Shown: one piece after another, positions 45,279 to 55,211 of the stretch
How positions within the stretch are numbered: position 1 is the first letter of the stretch
How the letters are laid out: each line of letters opens with the position of its first letter
Source: Chlorobiota bacterium
GTDB lineage: Bacteria; Bacteroidota; Bacteroidia; Bacteroidales; F082
Length of the DNA: 61,947 nucleotides
NCBI GenBank assembly: GCA_013151215.1
Contig: JAADIS010000054.1
Coordinates: 1-61,947 of the forward strand
Direction of reading: 5' to 3'
The notes under the pieces: model-generated
Database searches by the model: none
The model's input: only the letters and a program-made list of their open reading frames with translations
What the model was told of the DNA's origin: nothing
Program-made: the position numbers and the translations under genes

Positions 45279-46478
45279 GTGTTAGAAAAAAACGGATCAC
45301 AAATAGAAAAAGGGCCTGAAACAGTGGTTCTTGTTGGGTTGTCCTCCAAAATAGAAGGACGCGACAAAATTCACGAATATCTCGACGAACTGGAATTCCT
45401 TGTTGAAACTGCCGGCGGCGAAACTGTGAAGCGTTTTATACAATCGCTCGATAGCCCGACCCCGAAAACTTATGTGGGTAGCGGTAAGCTCGTCGAGATC
45501 AAGGAATACGTAAAGGCAGCCGAGATTGATTTGGTGGTTTTTGACGATGAGCTCAGCCCTTCGCAAATCAGGAACATTGAAAAGGAACTCGAATGTAAAA
45601 TCTTGGATCGCACCAATTTGATTCTCGACATCTTTGCGAAAAGGGCACAAACAGCCCATGCCAAAGTTCAGGTGGAACTTGCTCAATATCAGTATCTTTT
45701 GCCAAGGCTGACAGGAATGTGGACTCACCTCGAAAGGCAAAAAGGAGGAATTGGGCTGCGCGGCCCCGGTGAAACGGAAATTGAGACCGACCGCCGTATT
45801 ATCCGCGATAAAATCAGCTTGCTGAAAAAAAAGCTGGTTCAAATCGACAAACAAATGACTACCCAGCGTAAAAACAGGGGGCAGCTTATCAGGGTGGCCC
45901 TGGTAGGCTACACCAATGTTGGGAAGTCAACAATAATGAACCTTTTGAGCAAATCGGAAGTGTTTGCCGAGAATAAGCTTTTTGCCACACTTGACACCAC
46001 CGTCCGTAAAGTTGTTGTTGATAATTTGCCTTTTTTGTTGTCCGATACGGTTGGCTTTATCCGCAAGCTTCCTCATGGTTTGGTTGAATCCTTCAAATCA
46101 ACACTGGATGAAGTGCGCGAATCTGACCTGCTTGTTCATGTCGTCGATATCTCGCATCCCGAATTCGAGGATCAGCTAAAGACAGTTTCCGAAACTTTGT
46201 CGGAGCTTGGCGCAGGCGACAAAAATGTGATAATGGTGTTCAATAAGGTGGATGCCTACAACTGGGTGGAAAAAGAAGAGGATGATTTAACACCGGCCAC
46301 CGTCGAGAATATTAGTCTTGAGGAATTGAAAAACACCTGGATGGCCAAGGAAAACAATCCATGTATCTTTATTTCTGCCAAGACAAAGGAAAATTATCAG
46401 GAGTTCCGCAGGCTTCTTTATGGGCATATTAAAGAAATACACGCGATCAGATATCCCTATAACAACTTCCTTTATTAG
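45279..46478 (+). CDS. hflX: ribosome-associated GTPase HflX
   Basis: A 399-residue GTPase that binds the 50S subunit and helps split stalled or hibernating ribosomes. The HflX N-terminal domain includes TPKTYVGSGKLVEI and RTNLILDIFAKRAQTAHAKVQVELAQ. The glycine-rich linker (RLTGMWTHLERQKGGIGLRGPGETEIETDRR) is diagnostic. The G domain has GYTNVGKST (G1), DTVGF (G3) and VFNKVD (G4). The start is GTG at 45279 since no upstream ATG is near; this is not unusual. Single gene between trpS and an ATPase. Confidence 0.95.
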   Translation: MLEKNGSQIEKGPETVVLVGLSSKIEGRDKIHEYLDELEFLVETAGGETVKRFIQSLDSPTPKTYVGSGKLVEIKEYVKAAEIDLVVFDDELSPSQIRNIEKELECKILDRTNLILDIFAKRAQTAHAKVQVELAQYQYLLPRLTGMWTHLERQKGGIGLRGPGETEIETDRRIIRDKISLLKKKLVQIDKQMTTQRKNRGQLIRVALVGYTNVGKSTIMNLLSKSEVFAENKLFATLDTTVRKVVVDNLPFLLSDTVGFIRKLPHGLVESFKSTLDEVRESDLLVHVVDISHPEFEDQLKTVSETLSELGAGDKNVIMVFNKVDAYNWVEKEEDDLTPATVENISLEELKNTWMAKENNPCIFISAKTKENYQEFRRLLYGHIKEIHAIRYPYNNFLY

Positions 46479-46503
46479 GTTTTTGAAAATTTAACAATAC
46501 CTG

Positions 46504-46534
46504 TTGGGTATTATAACAGTTTGTGTTATATTTG
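46504..46534 (+). promoter_or_regulatory. promoter of the DUF4143 ATPase gene
   Basis: TTG (46504-46506) and TATATTTG (46527-46534) are 20 bp apart, the best full match to the Bacteroidota consensus in this window. The ATG at 46539 follows four bases later, so the mRNA is probably leaderless. Confidence 0.65.
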
Positions 46535-46538
46535 CAAA

Positions 46539-47798
46539 ATGCAATATATTGAGCGCAAAGCAACGGCAAGTTTGTTGCAAGGCATTAGGACTATGCCTGT
46601 TGTATTTATCAATGGGCCTCGTCAATGCGGAAAGAGCACCTTGGTAAATAAAATATCTGAACAATTAAATGATGCCCAGTATGTTAGTTTCGACGACCCT
46701 TCTGTTTATTCATTCGCTAGTAGCGATACCGAAGGTTTTTTAAACAGTTTTGGCAAAACGGCTATTATTGATGAGGTTCAGCTTGTGCCTGATGTGTTCA
46801 GGCAGATAAAATCTGTCGTCGATAAAGGAAGATTAGCCGGCAAAAACATGAACGGACGATTTGTCCTTACTGGCTCAGCTAATATCTTAGCCATCCCAAA
46901 CCTCGCAAAAGCATTGGTAGGCAGAGTGCAGTTAATGCCTCTTTTTCCTTTTTCGACTTCTGAGATTATTTGCGACGAGGATAACTTTATCGATGAGATC
47001 TTCAATTCGGATAGTTTTAAAACAATTAAGGAAATAGATACAATTGAGCTTATAGACGCCATAGGATCATCCACTTATCCGCAACTTTCGCTCGATGAGC
47101 AACTTGATAAACCAAAATGGCTGAACGATTATATTAATACGCTCTTATTCAGGGACGTCAGGAATATTAGCCAGATTGTAAAGTTACAGGAATTGCCAAA
47201 ACTTTTGCAAATTATCGCATCAAGGGCTGGCGGCTTGCTAAACGAGGCTTCTTTGTCGCGAGCATCCGGTTTAAACCAGATGACCTTGCGTCGTTACAGG
47301 GCGCTTCTTCATGGGATATTCCTGGTTTTTTCAGTTCCTGCCTGGCATGCCAATATCGGCAAGCGAATGGTGAAAGCCCCAAAAGATTATATTATCGATA
47401 CGATGATGTTATTGAATTTATTGGGGCTCGACACAAACACAATTGGAAAAAGCCTTACCATAAACCGTGCGATTCTGGAGAACTTTATCGCAGTGGAGCT
47501 TACCAAAAGGCTCAGTTTGTTTACTGATATTAATTTGTATCATTTCAGGACAACTGACAATAAGGAAATAGACTTTGTCTTGGAGAGGAACAATGGTGAT
47601 ATTGTTGCCATTGAGGTAAAAAACACAATGACGGTAAAACCTGACGACTTTCGGCAACTTAAATTATTATCTGCGAAACTGCCGGACAAATTTTTGCGCG
47701 GAATAGTGCTTTATAGGGGAAATAAAATACTGCCCTTTAGCAAAAACATGCTTGCTTTGCCCATAGATGTTTTATGGGCAAAAACTAAAAATAATTAG
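46539..47798 (+). CDS. AAA ATPase with DUF4143 nuclease-like C-terminus
   Basis: A protein of about 419 residues. The AAA domain has Walker A GPRQCGKSTL, Walker B AIIDEVQ and sensor FVLTGSANI. The C-terminal DUF4143 part shows EIDFVLERNNGDIVAIEVKN, an E..D...ExK arrangement like PD-(D/E)xK nucleases. Members are widespread in bacteria and archaea; their function is unknown, although some links to mobile or defence functions have been proposed. The start at 46539 is preferred because the promoter ends four bases before it; an ATG at 46521 lies inside the promoter. All motifs look intact. It has no partner gene. Confidence 0.88.
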   Translation: MQYIERKATASLLQGIRTMPVVFINGPRQCGKSTLVNKISEQLNDAQYVSFDDPSVYSFASSDTEGFLNSFGKTAIIDEVQLVPDVFRQIKSVVDKGRLAGKNMNGRFVLTGSANILAIPNLAKALVGRVQLMPLFPFSTSEIICDEDNFIDEIFNSDSFKTIKEIDTIELIDAIGSSTYPQLSLDEQLDKPKWLNDYINTLLFRDVRNISQIVKLQELPKLLQIIASRAGGLLNEASLSRASGLNQMTLRRYRALLHGIFLVFSVPAWHANIGKRMVKAPKDYIIDTMMLLNLLGLDTNTIGKSLTINRAILENFIAVELTKRLSLFTDINLYHFRTTDNKEIDFVLERNNGDIVAIEVKNTMTVKPDDFRQLKLLSAKLPDKFLRGIVLYRGNKILPFSKNMLALPIDVLWAKTKNN

Positions 47799-47799
47799 A

Positions 47800-48039
47800 A
47801 TGGGATTTCTTATTGGTTTAATAGCACTTTCCTCGGCCGCATATATTTTTGGCAACTTATTTCAAAAGCCAACCTTAAAATATATCTTCAAGCCATTAAG
47901 TACGGTGCTCGTTGTTTTCCATGCTTTTCTGCAATCTGCCGAAGTTGGCGAAACCTATAAATATTTATTAAATGATGGTTTTATATTCCTTAACGGTCGC
48001 AGTTGTCTTGATTGCAATACTGCTTTTTATAACAGTTAA
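47800..48039 (+). pseudogene. possible truncated YhhN/lysoplasmalogenase-like fragment
   Basis: A 79-codon reading frame starting at ATG 47800, directly after the ATPase gene. The first 60 residues (GLIALSSAAYIFGNLFQKPTLKYIFKPLSTVLVV) look like the N-terminus of the YhhN lysoplasmalogenase family, which normally has over 200 residues and seven or eight helices. After about residue 58 the likeness ends and the tail is unrelated (NGRSCLDCNTAFYNS). It overlaps the start of the hydrolase gene by 68 bp. It could be a decayed gene cut by rearrangement or a small membrane protein. The family call rests on a short match and is tentative. Confidence 0.4.
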
Positions 48040-48817
48040 CAGCTTCAAGAACCCTGCGCCAAAAAACGATAAATCGCCTGCTGACGAAGGGATAGGATAT
48101 GAAGAGGTATTGATTCCTACCAAAAACAAGAAAAAGATTTATTCGTGGTGGATAGCTTCCGGAAATTCGGATGTATGTGTGATCTTAATGCATGGCTGGG
48201 GCAAAAATGCCTCGCTGATGATGCCATACATCAAGAATTTGCATGCCAAAGGGCTAAACCTTATCGCCTTTGATTCAAGAAACCATGGCGACAGCGACAA
48301 AGACGGCCATTCCTCGATGATAAAATTCGCGGAGGATATTTCTGCTTGTGTCGATTACATAAAAGCGAACAAAAAAGCCGAATCGGGAAGGGTTTACCTT
48401 ATTGGCTTGTCCATAGGCGGTACTGCCTCGATTTATGCTGCTTCAGTTGATGATAGAATTAGCAAGATAGTTACTGTCGGCGCTCCTTCGAATCCTGCCG
48501 ACGTTATGAGGAAATATCTACGCGAAAAGAGGATTCCAAATATTATGTTAAGAGTGGTTTTTAAATATTTGGAGTTCAGGGTGGGGAAAAAATTCAAGGA
48601 AATATGTGCTGCCGCAAATATTGCCAAAACAAAAGCAACAGTACTGCTGATTCATGGAACGGACGACAAGCTTGTCCCGCTTGAACAGGCCAGGTTAATT
48701 CTGGGGGCTAGCAACAAAAACCAGGCCCAGCTATGGGAAATCCCAGGAAAAGGACATAACAACTGCCATTATGAAAAAGGCTTTTGGGACAGGGTCTTGT
48801 TGTTTTTCGAAAAATAG
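47972..48817 (+). CDS. membrane-anchored alpha/beta hydrolase
   Basis: A 281-residue alpha/beta-hydrolase-fold protein. An N-terminal helix (MVLYSLTVAVVLIAILLFITV) anchors it in the membrane. The fold shows the oxyanion segment CVILMHGWGKNASLM, the nucleophile elbow GLSIGG with the catalytic Ser, Asp in LLIHGTDDKLVP and the final His in IPGKGHNNCHY. Substrate unknown; such proteins are often annotated as serine aminopeptidase (Hydrolase_4) or lipase-like. Two ATGs at 47972 and 47975 are equally good. It overlaps the preceding fragment, which may have been a functional neighbour, and is followed by lnt. Confidence 0.82.
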   Translation: MMVLYSLTVAVVLIAILLFITVNSFKNPAPKNDKSPADEGIGYEEVLIPTKNKKKIYSWWIASGNSDVCVILMHGWGKNASLMMPYIKNLHAKGLNLIAFDSRNHGDSDKDGHSSMIKFAEDISACVDYIKANKKAESGRVYLIGLSIGGTASIYAASVDDRISKIVTVGAPSNPADVMRKYLREKRIPNIMLRVVFKYLEFRVGKKFKEICAAANIAKTKATVLLIHGTDDKLVPLEQARLILGASNKNQAQLWEIPGKGHNNCHYEKGFWDRVLLFFEK

Positions 48818-48877
48818 CGTCCGGCCTGGGGCCGATAGATATAATTACGTAATTTTACAACCTGATCAATATCGGAA

Positions 48878-50476
48878 ATGAAGACAAAATATCTCATATC
48901 GTTATCTGTTTTAAGTGGGGTTTTATTAGCCGCCTCCTGGCCTGAGAATGGTTTTACACTATTGGTTTTCGTGGCCTTGGTGCCTTTGCTTTTCATACAG
49001 AAATATATCGGCAACAGCAACAAAAAAGGAATGTTCTTGTATTCGTGGCTTGCGTTTGTGATATGGAATGTCCTCACAACCTGGTGGATATGGAACTCCA
49101 CATCAGCAGGTTCGGTAGCGGCATTTGTTTTAAACGCCATGTTTACGGCCATAGTCTTTCAACTTTTTCATTTGTCGAAGAAGTGGTTTTATGATAATAA
49201 AAAGGGGAACTGGATATTGATGTTCTACTGGATCAGCTGGGAATACCTGCACCTGAACTGGGACTTGAGCTGGTCGTGGCTGAACCTGGGGAATGTTTTT
49301 GCCGGAAAGCCCCAATGGATTCAATGGTACGAATATACCGGGACCTTTGGTGGCGGATTATGGGTTCTCGTCTTAAACATACTGATTTTTAGTGTTTTAG
49401 ATAGGGTAATCGAACAAAAAAACCTGAAAGGCTCATATCTCGGGATAGTAACGGCAGTTTTGTTGATATTAGTCCCCATATCCTATTCGCTTTATGTTTA
49501 TAATAACTACGAAGAGAAGGGAAAGTCCATGGATGTTGTTGTTGTTCAACCTAACATCGACCCATATCATGAACAATATACATTGAGTCCCGATTCAATC
49601 TTAAATCGCAGCTTATATTTGGCCAAACCATTGATAGACGAGAACACCAGATATGTTGTCTTGCCTGAATCTGCTTTGCAGGAAGATATATGGGAGGGCA
49701 CTTTGACAAACTCAAAGACCATAAACAAAATATATGATTATGTGAAGCAATACGACAAGCTCAACTTTGTAACGGGCGCAACTACTTATAGCATGGTTAA
49801 GTATGGCGAGCATCTTACGAATGCCGCTCGGAAGTTCAGCAATATCGACAAGTATTATTATGCATACAATACTGCATTGTTGATAAACAAGAGCGGCGTG
49901 GTACAGGTACATCATAAGTCGAAATTAGTTCCCGGGGTGGAGATTATGCCATCTTGGGGAATCCTAAAGCCCCTGGAAAAGATCACCATCGATCTGGGCG
50001 GCACCACCGGGACACTGGGCCGAGACAAGGAACCCCTGGTATTTCTGGATTTGGATTCCATAGGCAGTTCGCCCTTAATATGTTACGAGTCGATTTATGG
50101 TGAGTTCGTGGGCAAGACCATTAAGCGCGGCGGACAAATCATATTTGTAATAACAAATGATGGGTGGTGGGGAAATACCCCTGGGTACAGGCAGCATTTA
50201 TTGTTCTCAAGCCTGCGCGCCATCGAAACCCGGAGGTGGGTAGTCAGGTCGGCAAATACCGGGACTTCGGCATTCGTGAACCAAAGAGGCGATATCCTGC
50301 AGCAAACCGAATACTGGAAACCAGCCGTTATCAAGCAGACCGTTAAAGCCGACGACAAGCTTACCTATTATGTGAAAAACGGTGATTATCTGGCTAATAT
50401 ATCAGCCTATATCAGTGCTTTGGTTTTTCTGATCGCTATTACACAGGGGTTTCTTAAAAAAAAGAAGCGTTTATAG
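48878..50476 (+). CDS. lnt: apolipoprotein N-acyltransferase
   Basis: A 532-residue inner-membrane enzyme that adds the third acyl chain to the N-terminal Cys of lipoproteins. About six helices in residues 1-215 are followed by a nitrilase-like domain. The catalytic triad can be read as Glu264 (VLPESAL), Lys347 (HHKSKLVPGVE) and Cys402 (SPLICYESIYG). The final helix (ISAYISALVFLIAITQGFL) is also typical. The many lipoproteins in this window fit a need for it. The length matches the family. It converges on corA with a 42-bp gap. Confidence 0.93.
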   Translation: MKTKYLISLSVLSGVLLAASWPENGFTLLVFVALVPLLFIQKYIGNSNKKGMFLYSWLAFVIWNVLTTWWIWNSTSAGSVAAFVLNAMFTAIVFQLFHLSKKWFYDNKKGNWILMFYWISWEYLHLNWDLSWSWLNLGNVFAGKPQWIQWYEYTGTFGGGLWVLVLNILIFSVLDRVIEQKNLKGSYLGIVTAVLLILVPISYSLYVYNNYEEKGKSMDVVVVQPNIDPYHEQYTLSPDSILNRSLYLAKPLIDENTRYVVLPESALQEDIWEGTLTNSKTINKIYDYVKQYDKLNFVTGATTYSMVKYGEHLTNAARKFSNIDKYYYAYNTALLINKSGVVQVHHKSKLVPGVEIMPSWGILKPLEKITIDLGGTTGTLGRDKEPLVFLDLDSIGSSPLICYESIYGEFVGKTIKRGGQIIFVITNDGWWGNTPGYRQHLLFSSLRAIETRRWVVRSANTGTSAFVNQRGDILQQTEYWKPAVIKQTVKADDKLTYYVKNGDYLANISAYISALVFLIAITQGFLKKKKRL

Positions 50477-50518
50477 GCTTACCGGCTAACTGAGCTCAAA
50501 AGAAGTTTGGCAAAAGGA

Positions 50519-51427
50519 TCACATCCACTTCTTCTTTTTAAACAATGTTACCATCCCGGCGCCTATTGCCAACATTATTGAAATAATAATCCAAAAGGCA
50601 GAATTATCATCCTGAAGAGGCAGCAAGACGTTCATGCCGTAAATCCCTGTCAAAAATGTTAATGGAAGGACGATCGATGAGATAAGGGTCAGTATCTTCA
50701 TTATCTCGTTGGTCTTATTCGTTTGCAGAGAGTCGAAAGTAGTCGATAAGCCTTCTATGAGCTCGCCATAATCCTCGGTCATGTCCCACATCTGATTATA
50801 GTAGTCGAGGATGTTGCCCCAGTAATCTTCCATATTGTCGGCAAAACCCTGTACCTTGCCCGATTCAAACTTATTGAAAACCCGTAATTGGGGTTTTAGC
50901 ATAGTGTTCAAAACGATGATGTTTTTTCTTGTGACTGACAGGCGCTCGATGATCTTGGCCGGCGACTTGCCAAACAATTCACGATTTATCAGCTCCAGTT
51001 CGAGCCCGACCTTGCGGAGCAGATAAGCCGATTCGTTCATCAGTTTTTCGAGTATTGTATAGAGTATAGCATCGGAAGTTCCAACCTCAAAATCCTCGCC
51101 GCGATTATATTGTTCCATGGCCTCATCGAAGATATTATCAACGGCCCAATGCGATTTCCCAATCGTGATCAGATAATCCTCCCCCCAAAACACTTTTACT
51201 TCGCGAGGTTTGATAAATTTATTTTGTTTATCGAAATTAGGGAAGTGTAGAATAAGGAAATAATAATCGTCATATATGTCGATCTTCGAACGCTGATTCG
51301 ATTCGCGACAGTCTTCTATGTCGAGGGGGTGGAAGTGATAAGAACTTTCGATATTCTTAAAATCCTCACTTGTAGGGGTTTTGATATTTGACCATAACAG
51401 CCTTCCAATTTTTATTGTTTCAATCAT
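50519..51427 (-). CDS. corA: CorA-family magnesium/divalent cation channel
   Basis: A 302-residue CorA protein. A soluble alpha/beta N-terminal domain and long helices lead to two C-terminal membrane helices. The signature TGIYGMN lies at the end of the first helix (VLPLTFLTGIYGMNV) and a Lys-rich tail (LFKKKKWM) follows the second. It forms homopentameric channels for Mg2+ or related ions. The gene has a strong Shine-Dalgarno sequence, uncommon in Bacteroidota. No regulatory leader such as an M-box was recognised. Confidence 0.92.
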   Translation of the reverse strand: MIETIKIGRLLWSNIKTPTSEDFKNIESSYHFHPLDIEDCRESNQRSKIDIYDDYYFLILHFPNFDKQNKFIKPREVKVFWGEDYLITIGKSHWAVDNIFDEAMEQYNRGEDFEVGTSDAILYTILEKLMNESAYLLRKVGLELELINRELFGKSPAKIIERLSVTRKNIIVLNTMLKPQLRVFNKFESGKVQGFADNMEDYWGNILDYYNQMWDMTEDYGELIEGLSTTFDSLQTNKTNEIMKILTLISSIVLPLTFLTGIYGMNVLLPLQDDNSAFWIIISIMLAIGAGMVTLFKKKKWM

Positions 51428-51433
51428 GGCTTG

Positions 51434-51440
51434 CCCTCCT
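51434..51440 (-). promoter_or_regulatory. canonical Shine-Dalgarno AGGAGGG of corA
   Basis: Read leftward, AGGAGGG lies about 6 bases before the corA ATG. Most genes here lack such a purine-rich site, as is usual in this phylum, so it confirms the start and suggests strong translation. Confidence 0.6.
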
Positions 51441-51516
51441 ATATGTTTAAAATGACTACAATGTTAACAATTTCTCCGCAATTTTTTATTGATTTAAAAT
51501 AATTATAACAAAACAG

Positions 51517-53055
51517 CTAAAGAGGGATGTTCCCGTGTTTCTTGGGCGGATTGCTGTCCGATTTATTTTCTGTCATTTCCAAAGCCTGGTTTAACTTTTT
51601 CCTGGTATTATGAGGGAAAATAATTTCGTCGATATAACCTAATTCGGCAGCCTTGTAGGGGCTGGCAAAATTGTCGCGGTAGTTGTCAACGGCATTTTTT
51701 CGTTCCTCCTCGCTTTTTAATTTGTTTCGATATATGATGTTGACGGCGCCGTCGGGTCCCATGACCGCGATTTCAGCCGTCGGATATGCGAAATTGTAGT
51801 CGGCCCCTATATGCTTGCTCGACATGACATCATAAGCGCCCCCATAGGCCTTGCGGGTGATAATGGTGATTTTTGGCACCGTGGCTTCTGCAAAAGCATA
51901 CAATAGCTTAGCGCCGTGCTTTATGATTCCGCCGAATTCCTGTGCTGTGCCGGGCAGGAATCCCGGGACATCCTCAAATGTTACTATGGGTATGTTGAAA
52001 GCATCGCAGAAGCGGACGAAACGTGCTGCTTTCGTGGAACTGTCGATATCCAGTACTCCAGCCAGGACAGCAGGTTGATTTGCAACTATGCCAATCGGCC
52101 TTCCGCCTATGCGGGCAAAGCCCACAATTATGTTCTTTGCATAATGTGGCTGTACCTCCAAAAAGTGCTTGTTGTCAACAACGGGGAGAATAATATCCAA
52201 CATATTATACGGCTTGTTCGGGTCGGAAGGAATTATGTCGTCCAAATTCAGATCTTCGCGATCCATGTCGTCGATGCATTTTTTTCTTGGCGGATCCTCA
52301 AGGTTGTTTGAAGGGAGAAAGCTCATCAGCTCGCGTATCATCATCATTGCCTGTTCGTCGTCGTCGGCAGTAAAATGGGCGACACCGGATTTCTGGTTGT
52401 GGGTCATGGCACCGCCAAGGTCTTCCATTGTAACTTCCTCGTTAGTAACTGTTTTGATTACATCAGGGCCGGTTACGAACATATAAGAGGTATTCTTTAC
52501 CATCAAAATAAAGTCGGTAATGGCGGGTGAATATACCGCACCACCGGCACAGGGCCCGAGTATAGCCGAGATTTGCGGTATTACTCCCGAGCTCCTTACA
52601 TTGCGATAAAAAATATCGGCATAACCTGCAAGGCTTTCAACACCTTCCTGTATCCTTGCCCCTCCGGAATCGTTGAGGCCGATAACTGGTGCGCCCATTT
52701 TCATGGCCAAATCCATTATCTTCACTATCTTGTCAGCGTTGGCCCTGCTCAGCGAGCCTCCCAAAACAGTAAAATCCTGGGCAAAGGCATACATCAACCT
52801 CCCTTCGATTTTGCCATAGCCCGAAACTACTCCGTCTCCCAGGACTTTGTTCTTCTCCATCCCGAAATTTGTGTTGCGATGAGTTACGAATTTGTCGATT
52901 TCGACAAAAGTCCCGGCATCGAAAAGATCCTCGATGCGCTCGCGGGCGGTTTTCCTCCCTGCTTTGTGCTGCTTGTCGATGCGGGCTTGCCCGCCACCCA
53001 GTTCTGCTAACCTATGTTTTTCTTCCAGTATTTGTATTTTTGGTCTTAGTGACAT
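51517..53055 (-). CDS. acyl-CoA carboxylase carboxyltransferase (propionyl-/methylmalonyl-CoA type)
   Basis: A 512-residue carboxyltransferase that moves CO2 between biotin and an acyl-CoA, last gene of a three-gene operon. Diagnostic segments are [38 protein letters not shown] (acyl-CoA oxyanion site), [16 protein letters not shown] and [32 protein letters not shown]. The family covers propionyl-CoA carboxylase beta and methylmalonyl-CoA decarboxylase alpha (MmdA). Because a biotin carboxylase gene is in the same operon, the carboxylase direction is likelier than a sodium-pumping decarboxylase. Substrate (propionyl- or acetyl-CoA) cannot be fixed from sequence. Confidence 0.92.
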   Translation of the reverse strand: MSLRPKIQILEEKHRLAELGGGQARIDKQHKAGRKTARERIEDLFDAGTFVEIDKFVTHRNTNFGMEKNKVLGDGVVSGYGKIEGRLMYAFAQDFTVLGGSLSRANADKIVKIMDLAMKMGAPVIGLNDSGGARIQEGVESLAGYADIFYRNVRSSGVIPQISAILGPCAGGAVYSPAITDFILMVKNTSYMFVTGPDVIKTVTNEEVTMEDLGGAMTHNQKSGVAHFTADDDEQAMMMIRELMSFLPSNNLEDPPRKKCIDDMDREDLNLDDIIPSDPNKPYNMLDIILPVVDNKHFLEVQPHYAKNIIVGFARIGGRPIGIVANQPAVLAGVLDIDSSTKAARFVRFCDAFNIPIVTFEDVPGFLPGTAQEFGGIIKHGAKLLYAFAEATVPKITIITRKAYGGAYDVMSSKHIGADYNFAYPTAEIAVMGPDGAVNIIYRNKLKSEEERKNAVDNYRDNFASPYKAAELGYIDEIIFPHNTRKKLNQALEMTENKSDSNPPKKHGNIPL

Positions 53056-53083
53056 TTTTATACGGTGTTTTTATGTTCAATTT

Positions 53084-53605
53084 TTATTTTTCTTCTTTTA
53101 TTTCCTCGAGCAGGATCAAAGGTTGGTTGCCGTCGATATTATCCCCCTCATTTACCAATATTTGCTTTATCCTGCGGTCGTTGACAACTTTATATTCACT
53201 CTCCATCTTCATGGCCGAGACAACAACCACTGTTTCTCCGCCTTTAACGATATCACCTTCATTTACAAGTATTTTAACTATCTTGCCTGGCATAGGAGTG
53301 GAAATAAAGTTGGCGTCGTCGCCTTCCCCGCCCTTACGGTTGTTCATATATTTTGTTTCGGCATCGATAATTTCAATGTCGAACGAATTGTACAAAGTGT
53401 TTACCTCATACTTTTTCTTACCGGTATCGGTCAGCTCAACATTAAACGAAACCCCATCGATCAATAGGGAATAAACACCTTTTTCAACCTCTATAATATC
53501 AACGGTATATTCGTTTTCGCCAACGGCAATATCCATGATATTTCCATCCCGTTTCAGGATTTTAATATCGGAAATCTCATCATTTAATTTTATCTCGTAC
53601 GACAT
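53084..53605 (-). CDS. biotin carboxyl carrier protein
   Basis: A 173-residue carrier subunit. The C-terminal biotinyl domain (about 100-173) opens FISTPMPGKIVKILVNEGD and holds the biotinylation site VVSAMKMES, in which the central Lys is modified. The N-terminal part is a beta-rich domain found in propionyl-CoA carboxylase carriers, not the Pro/Ala linker of AccB. It lies between the biotin carboxylase gene (9 bp upstream) and the carboxyltransferase gene (28 bp downstream), so the three subunits form one enzyme. Confidence 0.9.
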   Translation of the reverse strand: MSYEIKLNDEISDIKILKRDGNIMDIAVGENEYTVDIIEVEKGVYSLLIDGVSFNVELTDTGKKKYEVNTLYNSFDIEIIDAETKYMNNRKGGEGDDANFISTPMPGKIVKILVNEGDIVKGGETVVVVSAMKMESEYKVVNDRRIKQILVNEGDNIDGNQPLILLEEIKEEK

Positions 53606-53614
53606 TTTATTGAT

Positions 53615-55126
53615 TTATAAGCGGTTAATACTAATTTTACGGCCGAACTGTTTCCATGGTTTTTCTTTTTTGCAATCATCTTCAACCTTAATGGCATTCG
53701 ATCCGATCTTCGATAAATAATCAACGAAAGCGGCAATGCAAGCTATGTCCTTCACTTTTTGTTTTGCATTTTGCCGGGCGTCGAGATATTCGGCATTGTC
53801 CTGTATGAAATGGGTGTTATACTTGCCTTCTTTAAAATCAGGGACATCCATAATACGGTGCAGGAAGGGTATTGATGTTTTGATTCCGGTAATCTTGTAT
53901 GCATAAAGTGCTCTTTTCATCCTGTCGATGGCCTCGTTGCGGCTTGGCGCCCAGCAAATCAGCTTCGATATCATCGGGTCGTAGTCCATGGGGATTTTAT
54001 ACCCTTCGTAAACATAACCGTCATGACGAACGCCCAGGCCGAGAGGCTCGGTAATATGTTTGATGGTTCCCGGGTTCGGCATGAAATTATTGTCGGGGTC
54101 CTCGGCATAAATCCTAACTTCGATGGCATGGCCTTTTTGGCTAAGTTCTTCCTGTTTTAGTTCGAGAACCATGTTGTCGGCAATTTTAATTTGTTCCTTG
54201 ACCAGGTCAACGCCGACAACCCTCTCGGTTATAGGATGCTCCACCTGGAGGCGGGTGTTCATCTCAAGGAAATAATAATTCAGATCATCGTCAACAATAA
54301 ATTCGATGGTTCCGGCGCCCGAATAATCTACTGCCTTTGCCGCGGCAACGGCATGGGCCCCCATCTCTTCCCTGACTTGCGGTGTCATGATGGGCGAAGG
54401 CGTTTCCTCAACAACTTTTTGATGACGCCGCTGAACGGAACACTCTCTTTCAAAAAGATGTACGGCGTTTCCGTGATTATCGCAAAGTACCTGAAACTCA
54501 ATGTGATGAGGGGAGTTGATGTATTTTTCGACATAAACAGCATCATTGCCGAAGGCAGATTTGGCTTCCGATTTGGCAGCAGTTACTGAGGAAATGATAT
54601 CCTCTTCCTTCATAACCAGTCGCATTCCCTTTCCGCCACCACCGGCACTGGCTTTTACCATTACCGGAAGTCCTATCTTCCGTATGGTTTCAACAGCATC
54701 TTTAAGGTCTTTGAGAGGCTTGGTTGTTCCCGGCACAACCGGGACGGAGGCTTTTTGCATCTTTTTCCGGGCGGTTATTTTATCTCCCATGGTGTTAATG
54801 GCATAGGAGGTGGGGCCAATAAATACTATGCCTTCCTTTTTGCAACGATCCGAGAACTCCGCATTTTCGGACAAGAACCCGTATCCGGGGTGTATGGCGT
54901 CGGCACCGCAGCTTTTAGCGGCATCAATAATTTTATCTATTACAAGATAACTCTCGTTTGATGGTGAGGGGCCAATAAAATATGCTTCGTCGGCAAACCT
55001 GACATGCATTGATGTGCGGTCGGCCTCGGAATAAACGGCAACAGATTTTATGCCCATTTCCCGGCACGATCGCATAACACGTATCGCAATTTCGCCCCTA
55101 TTGGCTACCAAAATCTTTTTAATCAT
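53615..55126 (-). CDS. accC: biotin carboxylase subunit of an acyl-CoA carboxylase
   Basis: A 503-residue ATP-grasp enzyme that carboxylates biotin using bicarbonate and ATP. The N-terminal domain begins IKKILVANRGEIAIRVMRSCRE; the glycine-rich ATP loop is KASAGGGGKGMRLV; EMNTRLQVEHPITE and the Arg-rich RIYAEDP are also present. About 50 residues beyond the usual AccC end (from YLDARQNAKQKVKD) are typical of propionyl-CoA-type subunits in this phylum. First gene of the operon; a promoter-like element lies about 90 bp upstream. The symbol denotes the family. Confidence 0.92.
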   Translation of the reverse strand: MIKKILVANRGEIAIRVMRSCREMGIKSVAVYSEADRTSMHVRFADEAYFIGPSPSNESYLVIDKIIDAAKSCGADAIHPGYGFLSENAEFSDRCKKEGIVFIGPTSYAINTMGDKITARKKMQKASVPVVPGTTKPLKDLKDAVETIRKIGLPVMVKASAGGGGKGMRLVMKEEDIISSVTAAKSEAKSAFGNDAVYVEKYINSPHHIEFQVLCDNHGNAVHLFERECSVQRRHQKVVEETPSPIMTPQVREEMGAHAVAAAKAVDYSGAGTIEFIVDDDLNYYFLEMNTRLQVEHPITERVVGVDLVKEQIKIADNMVLELKQEELSQKGHAIEVRIYAEDPDNNFMPNPGTIKHITEPLGLGVRHDGYVYEGYKIPMDYDPMISKLICWAPSRNEAIDRMKRALYAYKITGIKTSIPFLHRIMDVPDFKEGKYNTHFIQDNAEYLDARQNAKQKVKDIACIAAFVDYLSKIGSNAIKVEDDCKKEKPWKQFGRKISINRL

Positions 55127-55211
55127 ATATTTAATCGCTTTTAACTGTCAGTAAATCAGTGATTTTGTAGATTTATTTACAGTTTTTTTGGTGTGTAAAG
55201 ATAAAAAATAA

